The position numbers and the translations under genes were made by a program. 64,000 bases of DNA, taken from assembly GCF_963675065.1 (NCBI RefSeq), contig NZ_OY775906.1, forward strand, positions 1,900,001 to 1,964,000. Reading direction: 5' to 3'. Below are positions 16,203-24,837 of the stretch, in pieces. Each line of letters starts with the position of its first letter. Position 1 is the first letter of the stretch. The notes beneath the pieces were generated by a model. The model saw only the letters and a program-made list of their open reading frames with translations. It did not search any database and was not told the DNA's origin. The DNA is from an uncultured Draconibacterium sp. (GTDB lineage Bacteria > Bacteroidota > Bacteroidia > Bacteroidales > Prolixibacteraceae).

Positions 16203-17867
16203 TTAAAACAAGCTTTGTTGTGGTACCGAAGTAGCCACTTCGATCAGCTCTTTATCATGATTATGCACTAACTCCGATTGATTATCAAATAACATACAGG
16301 CACCTCCGTCGGGCGTAAACGGCTCCCACTCAGGCATTGCATCGCTATTAGGATTACCGGTGTATGCGAAAGTAGCCCATGTTTTACTCATTTTAGCAGC
16401 CAAAGCATAAGCTTCAGGAGATCCGCTATTATATTCTTCTGTACGTTCAATGTTATTGAAAACAAAAGCGATTTCCATACAATGAGCCGATTTCAACATG
16501 CCGTCCAAATGCGGCGCATTCCACTTAAAAACGTAATTGTAAACCGGTGCATTTCCGGGAAATGACGACCTAAGTTGAGCATATTCCAACAACATGGGGC
16601 GAAACATAATATCCACATCAGTCATATCCGAAGGCATGTTTGTATTTGGATAAGCCTTCTTGAAAGCAGCAACATAAGCATCGGTTTTATCGCCATATTT
16701 GGTTTTTAGATAGTCAATAACCGTTGCTTCATCGGCATGTAACATCCCGGCAGGAGCTGTAAAATCACCAAATTCAACCTTATTAGAACCGATTATAAGC
16801 GGAACATCTTTCGCTAATTCTTCGGCACCGGCAGCTCCCGGTTGCAAAGGAATAAAAGTGCCGTCGCACGAAGGAGCCCAACCAAGACTGCCCAAACCTG
16901 CACCGGAAGCACTGGCAATTGCACGATTACCTGCCGCCAGTAATTCATCGAAAGGAACTTCCTGCAATTTGTCAACTTCGCTCTTTTCCAGCCCAAGTTC
17001 ATCAAGAATAGCCAATCCCAACTTTTGTGTAGCTTCTTTAGTGCCAAATTGGCCCGCGACACCACTTTCCATAATTGCTTTATGGAATAATCCTTTTGCC
17101 GATGGCGCATACATCAAAGTTGCCACTTTTCCGCCACCACCCGACTGACCAAAAATGGTCACATTTCCGGGATCGCCGCCAAAATTGGCAATGTTGTCGT
17201 GCACCCACTGAAGCGCAGCTACAATATCCATCATTCCAACATTGGCAGATTGGGCATATTTCTCGTCCACGGCAGAAAGATCCAGAAATCCAAGCACATT
17301 TAAACGATGATTAACAGAGACTACTACCACATCGCCTGTTCGGCTCAGGTTCTCGCCATCGTAACTTGGTAATTCGCACGAGGAACCGGCTGTATATCCA
17401 CCACCATGTAGCCAAACCATTACCGGACGTTTTTTACTGTCGTTAATTGCGGGCGACCAAACATTCAGGTTCTGGCAGGCATCTTCCTTCATAAACCAGA
17501 AATTGTGTTGCTGGGCAAACTCCATCTCATCAAATAAAATCATGGAAGCCACATCAATCGGACAAACCGGTCCATAAGAACGGGAACTTCTCACTCCTTC
17601 CCACTTGTCGGGCTTTTGCGGGGGCATAAACCGATCAGCTTTTGCATAAGGAATTCCCTTGTAGTTGTATACTCCCTTGTGTACATAACCGATAACATCA
17701 CCTGACTCTGTTGAGACTTGTGCTGTTTCGTTGTTGGCAATCATCGGATGTGAACCGGGCGTTGCATAAGGATCATTTGTTGTTTGTGTTCCGGCGTTCT
17801 GACAAGATGAGAACAATAAAGTTCCAGCTGTCAAAACATACAAAATTCGTGATAGTTTAAATTTCAT
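16203..17867 (-). CDS. Lipoprotein type-B carboxylesterase
   Basis: Alpha/beta-hydrolase of the carboxylesterase/PnbA (PF00135) family, 554 residues, the last gene of the array. A lipobox (LFSSC, Cys22) predicts a lipid-anchored protein. The oxyanion loop is HGGG at 154-157 and the nucleophile is Ser242 in FGQSGGGG. The acidic residue is probably the Glu in SNKVEFGDF, and the catalytic His lies in SAHCMEIAFVF. Family members hydrolyse carboxylic esters with broad acyl specificity. Gap to the preceding esterase gene is 20 bases, so it is part of that operon. Of the four carboxylesterases in the array, it is the only one with a conventional Sec/lipoprotein signal and no twin arginine. Confidence 0.9.
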   Translation of the reverse strand: MKFKLSRILYVLTAGTLLFSSCQNAGTQTTNDPYATPGSHPMIANNETAQVSTESGDVIGYVHKGVYNYKGIPYAKADRFMPPQKPDKWEGVRSSRSYGPVCPIDVASMILFDEMEFAQQHNFWFMKEDACQNLNVWSPAINDSKKRPVMVWLHGGGYTAGSSCELPSYDGENLSRTGDVVVVSVNHRLNVLGFLDLSAVDEKYAQSANVGMMDIVAALQWVHDNIANFGGDPGNVTIFGQSGGGGKVATLMYAPSAKGLFHKAIMESGVAGQFGTKEATQKLGLAILDELGLEKSEVDKLQEVPFDELLAAGNRAIASASGAGLGSLGWAPSCDGTFIPLQPGAAGAEELAKDVPLIIGSNKVEFGDFTAPAGMLHADEATVIDYLKTKYGDKTDAYVAAFKKAYPNTNMPSDMTDVDIMFRPMLLEYAQLRSSFPGNAPVYNYVFKWNAPHLDGMLKSAHCMEIAFVFNNIERTEEYNSGSPEAYALAAKMSKTWATFAYTGNPNSDAMPEWEPFTPDGGACMLFDNQSELVHNHDKELIEVATSVPQQSLF

Positions 17868-17887
17868 TTTGTCCTATTTTTTTGATT

Positions 17888-19567
17888 TTACAATAATTTT
17901 CGTGCTTCCCTGTCAGGATCATTTTTGGCCTCGCAAATATCATTCAGAATCATTACTTCACCATTTTCAACAGAGAATTTTGGCCATTCAGGTAAGGTTT
18001 CACAATTTGGATTACCGGTTTTCATAAACGAAAGCAGGGCATCCGACATTTTTTCCGACAATGTACGTGGCCGGGCTCCGCCACCGGTGTGTGTTAACAT
18101 CAGGTCGGGATTGTAGAGCCAGAAACAAATATCGAGGCAGTGGAAAGCCCGCATTCGGTTATCAAATAACGGTGGCTCCCATCCAAACCAGGCCATATAA
18201 ACCGGAGCCTGCTGGTTACTTTTTGCAGTGGCTGTTTCAACTGCACCTTTCCGGTTACTGGCTACCAGCGTCATAATTTCGATTGGTTTGGCATCAGGAA
18301 ATACATTCGCATAGGCATCGTAAACTTCCGGTGCTTTGTCGCCCAGACCTTCTCCAAAACCTACTCTTTCTTTTAACATTTCCTTTGCTTCTTTAGCAGT
18401 AATTTTCTCCATTTCAGGCATGGTACGTGACATTCCCCATTCATGAAAAGTACTGCAAATAATCATCGGGATATTGGATGAGACTCCATTTGCTTCGGAA
18501 TAAAAAGTTCCTTTTGGAATATTTACACCATCGGCAACCGGACTAAATTCTCCCGGCATTATTCCATTTCCCCCCATTTCAACAGTAAGCCTCTGATTTG
18601 CTTTATTTGCCAACAAAATATAATCTTTCCATGGCATTTCCTGTAACTTGTCAATTTCCGATGATTTCAAACCTGCCTCTTTTAATATGAATTCACCTAA
18701 TTTTTGAGAATAGGATTGATCCATTGCCTGTGTAATTGCCCCACTTAAAGAAACAGCCTTATGTACTAATCCTGCTGCTGCCGGCATAGCAGCAACTATA
18801 CAAGCTTTATGCCCGCCTCCGGATTGTCCCATAATTGTTACATTTCCCGGGTCGCCACCAAAGTTGGCTATATTTTCTTGTACCCATTCCAAAGCAGCTA
18901 CCATATCGAGAGCACCTACATTTCCTGAGTCTTTGTATTTTTCACCCCCAACGCCCGAAAGATCAGAAAATCCGATTGGGCCTAACCTGTGGTTAATAGA
19001 AACAAAAACCACATCACCTTTACGACTCAGGTTTTCGCCCATGTAGCCGTCCTGTTCAATTGCATTTCCAACGGTATATCCACCTCCGTGTAACCAAACC
19101 AAAACAGGCCTCTTATTTGTATCAATTGCCGGTGTCCATACATTTAATTTTAGGCAATCTTCGCTTACATCATCGTAATTCCAATGGTCGGTAAACGACG
19201 AATAAGCATTACCATAACGATTATTCGTATTTTGCGGAGCAGTGTTTCCCCACCAAACTGCAGGTTTTATATCGTTCCAAGGTTCCGGTTTTTGTGGTGG
19301 CATAAAACGGTTTTTACCTCCTGTATCTGCGCCATATGGAATGCCTCTAAACTGTGTTATACCACGAAGTATAAATCCTTTTACCTTGCCGTAAACCGTA
19401 TCGGCAATGGCAATATCGTCGCCAATAAAAAGTATCTGCTCGTCGTCGTCAGCGGATGCCAATTCAGAAGGAGCTGCACATGAGGCAAGCGGAAGTGTTG
19501 TAGCCAATCCAAATCCGGCTGCTCCCGCTCCCATAGTTTGAAAAAAGTCTCGTCGATTAGTTTTCAT
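17888..19567 (-). CDS. Tat-exported lipoprotein carboxylesterase (type B)
   Basis: PnbA-family esterase, 559 residues. The N-terminus has a twin-arginine motif (TNRRDFFQTMG, Arg5-Arg6), an alanine/glycine-rich hydrophobic stretch and a lipobox LASC ending at Cys30, so it should fold in the cytoplasm, cross by Tat and then be lipidated. Catalytic elements: HGGG oxyanion loop from about residue 160, Ser249 in MGQSGGGH, a Glu in STFHEWG, and the His in MRAFHCLDICFWL. It is very similar in length and sequence to the carboxylesterase two genes upstream (20790-22469), including Ser249 in both, which indicates a duplication. It directly follows a CBM48-esterase gene with a 23-base gap. Confidence 0.9.
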   Translation of the reverse strand: MKTNRRDFFQTMGAGAAGFGLATTLPLASCAAPSELASADDDEQILFIGDDIAIADTVYGKVKGFILRGITQFRGIPYGADTGGKNRFMPPQKPEPWNDIKPAVWWGNTAPQNTNNRYGNAYSSFTDHWNYDDVSEDCLKLNVWTPAIDTNKRPVLVWLHGGGYTVGNAIEQDGYMGENLSRKGDVVFVSINHRLGPIGFSDLSGVGGEKYKDSGNVGALDMVAALEWVQENIANFGGDPGNVTIMGQSGGGHKACIVAAMPAAAGLVHKAVSLSGAITQAMDQSYSQKLGEFILKEAGLKSSEIDKLQEMPWKDYILLANKANQRLTVEMGGNGIMPGEFSPVADGVNIPKGTFYSEANGVSSNIPMIICSTFHEWGMSRTMPEMEKITAKEAKEMLKERVGFGEGLGDKAPEVYDAYANVFPDAKPIEIMTLVASNRKGAVETATAKSNQQAPVYMAWFGWEPPLFDNRMRAFHCLDICFWLYNPDLMLTHTGGGARPRTLSEKMSDALLSFMKTGNPNCETLPEWPKFSVENGEVMILNDICEAKNDPDREARKLL

Positions 19568-19590
19568 CGTTATTAGTTTTAAAGTTTAGT

Positions 19591-20763
19591 TTACTTGAAT
19601 AACAAAGGTGCCATTTCTTTTAAACAAACGCGCCAGGTGTCCCAATTGTGGCCGCCAACTTTTCCAAAATAAGTGTGCTCCATGTCCTTTTCATCAAGAC
19701 CTTTTAACAAACGCTCTGCATTTTCCCAGGCCATATCACTTTCACCACAACCAACCCAGTACAATTTGTAACCGGCATTTTTAATTGGCGTTAATTCAGC
19801 TTCCGCATCACGTCCGGGGGTAAATCCCATACTTAAAACACCAATATAATCGAACAATTCAGGATGACGGGCAGTGGTATACAAGGTGTAAATGCCCCCC
19901 ATCGAAAGTCCGGCGATTGCTCGTGCTTCTTTCTTTTTAATAACCTTATAGTGCGACTCGATATACGGAATAATATCCTCAACCAGGTCTTTTGTGTACG
20001 CGCCTCCCGAATGCAATTCTTCTGATTCCATACCCAGTGAAAAAATAGAAGGTCCCGGCAGCGGCTCCATTATATCAGGAGCTGCCAGACTATTGGGATC
20101 GGCGTTAGGCATTACAACGATCATCGGTTCAGCTTTTCTCTGAGCAATCAGGTTATCAAGTATCTGACATGCTCTCCCAAGTGTGGCCCAGGCATCCTCG
20201 TCACCTCCACCTCCGTGCTGCAAATAAAAGACAGGGTATTTTTTGTTTGATTCTCCATATCCAAAAGGTGTGTATACCGACATTCTTCGTTCTGCGCCAA
20301 AGGCTTTGGAAGGATACCAAACTTTTGACAGCATTCCTTTATGATCTTTGGCTTCCAGAAATTCATTGCTTTTTTCTCCGGGAACAATGAACATGTTTGA
20401 TATTCTTTGTCCATCACGAACGACCTTCAGGTTATTAGGATCGAGCATTTGAATACCATCAACAGAAATGGTATAGGTATAGAAATCGGGCGTTACATCT
20501 TTAGCTGTATATTCCCACACGCCATCTTCGCCTTCCGTCATTTCCACGGGTGCAGGCAGCAACATTTTTCCCTGTGGAGTTTCCACTTCTTTTTTAGGAA
20601 GGAAATCCCCGTTCAGTTCCACTTTTATTGCTTTTGGTGCACAAAAACGAATGGTAACATTGTTACCGTCGATCTCCGGTGAAACCAATACAGGAGCTCC
20701 AAACTGAGCAAAAATACTTGTTGTAAAAATTAGTGTGATTATTGTTAAAACCGTTCTTTTCAT
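19591..20763 (-). CDS. CBM48-type/esterase-D fusion (feruloyl esterase-like)
   Basis: Secreted 390-residue enzyme: Sec signal (1-19), an N-terminal immunoglobulin-like CBM48/E-set domain (about 25-125, ending FYTYTISVDGIQMLDPNN), then an esterase-D/CE1-like alpha/beta-hydrolase. Catalytic features are HGGGGDEDAW for the oxyanion region, Ser287 in AGLSMGG, an Asp in GCGESDMAWE and the His in GGHNWDTWR. The C-terminus is the array's shared LLFK. Enzymes with this architecture in Bacteroidota include characterised feruloyl/acetyl xylan esterases, but specificity here is not provable. It sits between two carboxylesterase genes with 23- and 26-base gaps. Confidence 0.88.
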   Translation of the reverse strand: MKRTVLTIITLIFTTSIFAQFGAPVLVSPEIDGNNVTIRFCAPKAIKVELNGDFLPKKEVETPQGKMLLPAPVEMTEGEDGVWEYTAKDVTPDFYTYTISVDGIQMLDPNNLKVVRDGQRISNMFIVPGEKSNEFLEAKDHKGMLSKVWYPSKAFGAERRMSVYTPFGYGESNKKYPVFYLQHGGGGDEDAWATLGRACQILDNLIAQRKAEPMIVVMPNADPNSLAAPDIMEPLPGPSIFSLGMESEELHSGGAYTKDLVEDIIPYIESHYKVIKKKEARAIAGLSMGGIYTLYTTARHPELFDYIGVLSMGFTPGRDAEAELTPIKNAGYKLYWVGCGESDMAWENAERLLKGLDEKDMEHTYFGKVGGHNWDTWRVCLKEMAPLLFK

Positions 20764-20789
20764 ATTTCTCTTTTTAGATTCATTTTGTT

Positions 20790-22469
20790 TTAAGACATGG
20801 CCATTCTGGCTTTCCGATCCGGATCGTTTTTAACTTCACAAACATCATTCAGAATCATCACTTCTCCGTTTTCAGATGTATACCGAGGCCATTCTGGTAA
20901 ACCTCCGCCATTTGGATCTCCTGTATTCATAAATTGAATAAGTGATCCTGATACTTTTTCGGCAAGCGCCCTGGGACGTTTTCCGCCACCAGTGTGCGTA
21001 TACATTACATCAGTATTATCGAACCAAAAACAAATGTCGAGGCAGTGGAAAGCTCTCATCCGGTTGTTAAACAATGGCGGTTGCCAACCAAACCACGCCA
21101 TATAAACCGGTGCTTTTTGCTTCACTTTCGAGTCGGCAAGTGCAACATTTCCTCTTCGGCTTGCACTTACCAATGCCCAAATCTCAACCGGTCGTTTATC
21201 AGGAAATGCTTTTGCATAAGCCATAACAACCTCCTCTGCTTTATCGCCCAAACCGGCTTCAAAACCTGCCCGCACTTTTACCTGTTCAATCACCTCCACG
21301 AGCGTGATCTTTTCCAGCTCGGGATTAGTACGGCTTGGAGACATCTCTTCGGTAGTAGAACTAAAAATCATCGGAATATCTTCAATAAGAGAAGTGGTTT
21401 CAGGGAAAAAAGGTTCTTCCGGAATAACCTCGGTTCCAACTACAGGAACAAAACCTCCCATACCCATTTGAGCCCCCGTTTCCTCTGCAAATTTTGCCAT
21501 GGCACGATTAGCAAGAGCATAGTATTCCCGCCACGGCATTTGCTGAAGTTTGTCTATTTCATTCTTTGTAATACCCGCTTCCCTCAAAATATATTCACCC
21601 ACTTTCTCAGTGGTATCTTTTTCACCCCACAAACGGATAAAACCACTAAGCACAGCTGCTTTGTGGAACAATCCTTTCGCCTTTGGAGTTCCGGCAATGG
21701 CTTTCACTTTTCCGCCACCACCCGACTGCCCCATGATGGTTACATTGCCAGGATCTCCTCCGAAGTTTTCGATATTATCGCGCACCCATTCCAGAGCCGC
21801 AACCAAATCGAGAATTCCAACGTTGCCAGAGTTGGCAAATTTATCTCCCCCCACCCCGGCAAAATTCGAAAATCCCATGGGGCCCAATCGGTGATTGACA
21901 GAAACAAAAACAATATCGCCTTTCCTACTAATGTTTTCGCCATTGTAACCATCCTGCTCAATACCGTTTCCGGCCGTAAAACCGCCACCATGAAACCAAA
22001 CCAGAACAGGTCTTTCTTTCCCATCAGCAATTTCGGGAGTAAAAACGTTCAAACGCAGGCAATCTTCACTTATATCATCGTAGTTCCAATGATCGACAAA
22101 AGCCGAATAAACATTGGAATATTGCCCTTCAATGTTTTGAGGAGTGGAATTCCCCCACCAAACCGCAGGAAGAACATCATCCCAGGGCTTCGGTTTTTGC
22201 GGAGGCATAAAACGGTTTTTACCCGATGTTGGCGCTCCGTATGGAATACCCAGAAAATAATTTATCCCTCGCAGAATGTATCCTTTTACTTTACCATATT
22301 CCGTATCGGCAAGCGCAATATTATCGCCAACAAAAAGAACCTGTTCATCATCCTCAATAGCCTGTCCTGACGGAGTTGACATAGCACTTTTTGGAAAAGC
22401 TGAAGAAATGCCTATTCCGGCAGTTCCTGCTCCCAATGTTTGGAAAAAATTTCTTCGGTTCGTTTTCAT
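20790..22469 (-). CDS. Tat-exported carboxylesterase (type B)
   Basis: A 559-residue PnbA-family esterase and the close paralogue of the carboxylesterase at 17888-19567. The Tat signal reads TNRRNFFQTLG followed by a Gly/Ala-rich segment; unlike its paralogue, there is no cysteine at the end of the signal, so it should be a soluble periplasmic protein. Catalytic parts: HGGG near 160-163, Ser249 in MGQSGGGG, a Glu in STTEEMSP, and the His in MRAFHCLDICFWF. It is preceded by a CBM48-esterase gene 37 bases away. A long open frame on the opposite strand (20994-22370) is a codon-bias shadow. Confidence 0.9.
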   Translation of the reverse strand: MKTNRRNFFQTLGAGTAGIGISSAFPKSAMSTPSGQAIEDDEQVLFVGDNIALADTEYGKVKGYILRGINYFLGIPYGAPTSGKNRFMPPQKPKPWDDVLPAVWWGNSTPQNIEGQYSNVYSAFVDHWNYDDISEDCLRLNVFTPEIADGKERPVLVWFHGGGFTAGNGIEQDGYNGENISRKGDIVFVSVNHRLGPMGFSNFAGVGGDKFANSGNVGILDLVAALEWVRDNIENFGGDPGNVTIMGQSGGGGKVKAIAGTPKAKGLFHKAAVLSGFIRLWGEKDTTEKVGEYILREAGITKNEIDKLQQMPWREYYALANRAMAKFAEETGAQMGMGGFVPVVGTEVIPEEPFFPETTSLIEDIPMIFSSTTEEMSPSRTNPELEKITLVEVIEQVKVRAGFEAGLGDKAEEVVMAYAKAFPDKRPVEIWALVSASRRGNVALADSKVKQKAPVYMAWFGWQPPLFNNRMRAFHCLDICFWFDNTDVMYTHTGGGKRPRALAEKVSGSLIQFMNTGDPNGGGLPEWPRYTSENGEVMILNDVCEVKNDPDRKARMAMS

Positions 22470-22506
22470 AATTTGGTTTATTTTCAGGTTTTTAGTTTAT
22501 GATTGA

Positions 22507-23631
22507 TTATTTGAAAAGAAGCTGAGAGAAATTACGTAGCGAATGCTTCCACACTTTCCACTCGTGTGTTCCTTCAAAGGTTTCGTAAGTCACTTTTAGG
22601 TTGTTTTCGTTGAACTGATCAACTACTTTTTGAGTGTATTCCACTCGCGGATCCTGTTTGCCACATGACAAATAAAACAAATCCAGTTCCTTATTAAAAT
22701 CGGCTGATTTAGTCAGGATTCCGGGAGTTCGTTCTTCAGGATCGAAGACTACACCAGGAATTCCGCCAAAAATTCCTGAGCTGAAAGATCCTACCCAATC
22801 GAATTTATCCACATTTGCCAATCCGATATAATACGATTGTCCGCCCCCCATCGACAAGCCGGCCAGTGCTTTGTGTTTCGGGTCGGTGTAAACCGAGAAT
22901 TCCTTTTCAATCAACGGAATCACATCGGTAAACAATTCATCGGCCATTATTTGAATACCCTCTGAACCGTAAGCTCCACCTTCGGTTTGTTTCTCCACGT
23001 TTCCGTTGGTCATAACCACAACCATGGGCACAATTTTGTTCTGTGCCAATAAATTATCCATAATGTTTGTTGTGCAGCCTTCAACATACCACGATGTTTC
23101 GTTGCCACCGCCACCGTGACGCAGGTAAAACACCGGATATTTTTTTGCTGAATTATAACCGGGAGGTGTGTACACATACACTTTACGGTTAATATTTTGC
23201 GTGGTTGAATAATATTTGAGAATATGAACAGCACCGTGTGGAACATCCTGTAACTCATCAAAACGAGGCGGATTACCTGGCACATTTACCAAGCTGAAAT
23301 CGGGAGCCTGTCCCACCTGCATTTCAGGATTTGCGGGGTCGAGCACCTTTAAACCGTCAACAGAAAAAGCGTAGGTATACACTTCGGGCTCAACCGGCCC
23401 AACTGTAACGCTCCAAACGCCTTCAGCATCCTTTTCCATCGGGTAGGTCTTCATCATCATATTCACCGAAACTTCTTTTGCATTCGGAGCCTTTATCGAA
23501 AAAGTAATGCTCGAATCCTCATTCACCACCGGTGATTTAATTCGTGGCCCGAATTGGGCAAAAACATTCAAACTGATCAACAGAATGAAAGCAAAACTGA
23601 AGAATCGAAGAAGGTATTTATTGTTTGTCAT
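22507..23631 (-). CDS. CBM48-type/esterase-D fusion (feruloyl esterase-like)
   Basis: 374-residue secreted enzyme with a Sec signal ending NVFAQ, an N-terminal CBM48-like domain (to about residue 110) and an esterase-D catalytic domain. The nucleophile is in AGLSMGGGQSYY, the acid in SCGKQDPRVE, and the histidine in GTHEWKVWK. That last motif differs from the GGHTWxxWR of most siblings, so its acyl pocket may differ. It ends QLLFK. A terminator-like hairpin lies just upstream of its start, between it and the preceding esterase gene, so its expression may be partly uncoupled from the first half of the array. Confidence 0.88.
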   Translation of the reverse strand: MTNNKYLLRFFSFAFILLISLNVFAQFGPRIKSPVVNEDSSITFSIKAPNAKEVSVNMMMKTYPMEKDAEGVWSVTVGPVEPEVYTYAFSVDGLKVLDPANPEMQVGQAPDFSLVNVPGNPPRFDELQDVPHGAVHILKYYSTTQNINRKVYVYTPPGYNSAKKYPVFYLRHGGGGNETSWYVEGCTTNIMDNLLAQNKIVPMVVVMTNGNVEKQTEGGAYGSEGIQIMADELFTDVIPLIEKEFSVYTDPKHKALAGLSMGGGQSYYIGLANVDKFDWVGSFSSGIFGGIPGVVFDPEERTPGILTKSADFNKELDLFYLSCGKQDPRVEYTQKVVDQFNENNLKVTYETFEGTHEWKVWKHSLRNFSQLLFK

Positions 23632-23669
23632 TTTATTGGTTTTAAAGATTGTTAGTTCCTAAAAAATAA

Positions 23670-23699
23670 AAAAAGCACACCACGCATGATGTACTTTTT
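23670..23699 (-). terminator. Internal terminator-like hairpin inside the esterase array
   Basis: Read on the minus strand, a 13-bp stem with two G-U wobbles (23699-23687 with 23682-23670) and a 4-base loop is followed by a run of T residues (TTTTATTTTTT). It begins 12 bases after the stop codon of the gene ending at 23711. Confidence 0.75.
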
Positions 23700-23710
23700 G
23701 TTGCCTTGTT

Positions 23711-24817
23711 TTACTTAAATAGTACAGGAGCAAAATTTTTAAGATCATTCCGCCATACCGGCCAGGTGTGGCCACCGGGCATTTCACTAAATTCGTAATC
23801 AATCCCGTTTTTATCGAATACCTTCAACATCTCTTTGCCATTTGTATACGCAATATCTTCAGGTCCTCCCTGTGTAAATTTCAGGAGTTTTACTGTTTTC
23901 GTTAAAGTAGGTGCAATCTCTTTAAGACGTTTGTCACCTGTTTCGTACATTTCCTTGTTGTTGGTAAACCAACCCGAGCTCATCACATTGATGTAAGCAA
24001 AAAAATCAGGGTGTGCCATAAACGACTCCATTACTTCCAATCCTCCCATTGAAAGCCCCGCCAGCGCACGATGATCAGCATCTGCGTACACCTTGTAATT
24101 TGCTTCGATGTATGGAATAATATCGTTTACAAAATCTTTAACGAACAGGTTTACATCAACACCTCCATCGGGCATTACCACGATCATTTCCCTACATTTT
24201 CCTTCGGCCAGCAGGTTATCCATAATAATGCCGGCGCGACCAACTCCGGGCCACGCCAATTCGCTGTCGCCACCACCGTGAATCAGATAAAACACAGGCA
24301 ATTTATTGTTTTTGGCATTGTAACCCGGAGGTGTCCAAACCTGCATATTACGCATTGTTCCGGTAGTTTCGGAATAATACTGAATAGCAGAAACAGCACC
24401 ATGAGGTACATCTTTTCGAATGGCAAAGAATTCCTTTTCTCCATTTGGTAATACATCAACCAGCGCTGATGTTTTGTAGGCATCCGGAGCTTTAGGGTCG
24501 TATACTTTCACTCCGTCGACCACAAAATTGTAACGATAGGTTCCTGCTTTCACATTCGGAACCGTTATTGTCCAAACACCGTTCTCTGCTTTTTCGCTTT
24601 TTAGGTCTGTTCCCCACGGAACAATATCGCCCCCCAAAGTCACTTTCTCTGCTTCGGGAGCATAAATCTGAAATTGAACATCGCCATTTTCCCTTACCTT
24701 TGTCGATTGCAGATTGTCGTTTGGAGTTGGTGTTAGGTTAAACATTTGGGCCTGAGTGGCCACGGTGAAAAATACGGCTAAAAAGCTAAGCAGTAATCTT
24801 ATTCTTAGGTTATTCAT
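23711..24817 (-). CDS. CBM48-type/esterase-D fusion (feruloyl esterase-like)
   Basis: Secreted enzyme of 368 residues, the shortest of the six CBM48-type esterases. Sec signal ending TQAQ; CBM48-like domain with KVTLGGDIVPWG and YRYNFVVDGVKVYDPKAP; catalytic domain with HGGGDSELAW, the nucleophile serine in AGLSMGGLEV, an Asp in QGGPEDIAYT and the His in GGHTWPVWR. The loop before the Asp has lost the Cys-Gly (GCG) found in the siblings. It ends PVLFK. Gap to the upstream gene is 20 bases; a terminator-like hairpin follows it, so it may be the last gene of the more highly expressed half of the array. Confidence 0.88.
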   Translation of the reverse strand: MNNLRIRLLLSFLAVFFTVATQAQMFNLTPTPNDNLQSTKVRENGDVQFQIYAPEAEKVTLGGDIVPWGTDLKSEKAENGVWTITVPNVKAGTYRYNFVVDGVKVYDPKAPDAYKTSALVDVLPNGEKEFFAIRKDVPHGAVSAIQYYSETTGTMRNMQVWTPPGYNAKNNKLPVFYLIHGGGDSELAWPGVGRAGIIMDNLLAEGKCREMIVVMPDGGVDVNLFVKDFVNDIIPYIEANYKVYADADHRALAGLSMGGLEVMESFMAHPDFFAYINVMSSGWFTNNKEMYETGDKRLKEIAPTLTKTVKLLKFTQGGPEDIAYTNGKEMLKVFDKNGIDYEFSEMPGGHTWPVWRNDLKNFAPVLFK

Positions 24818-24837
24818 AGTCTCTTTTATTGATTCGT

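Noticed and set aside
20994..22370. 458-codon open frame on the plus strand
   Set aside because: It lies entirely opposite a complete carboxylesterase gene with all catalytic motifs; the translation is Cys/His/Lys-rich with no domain.
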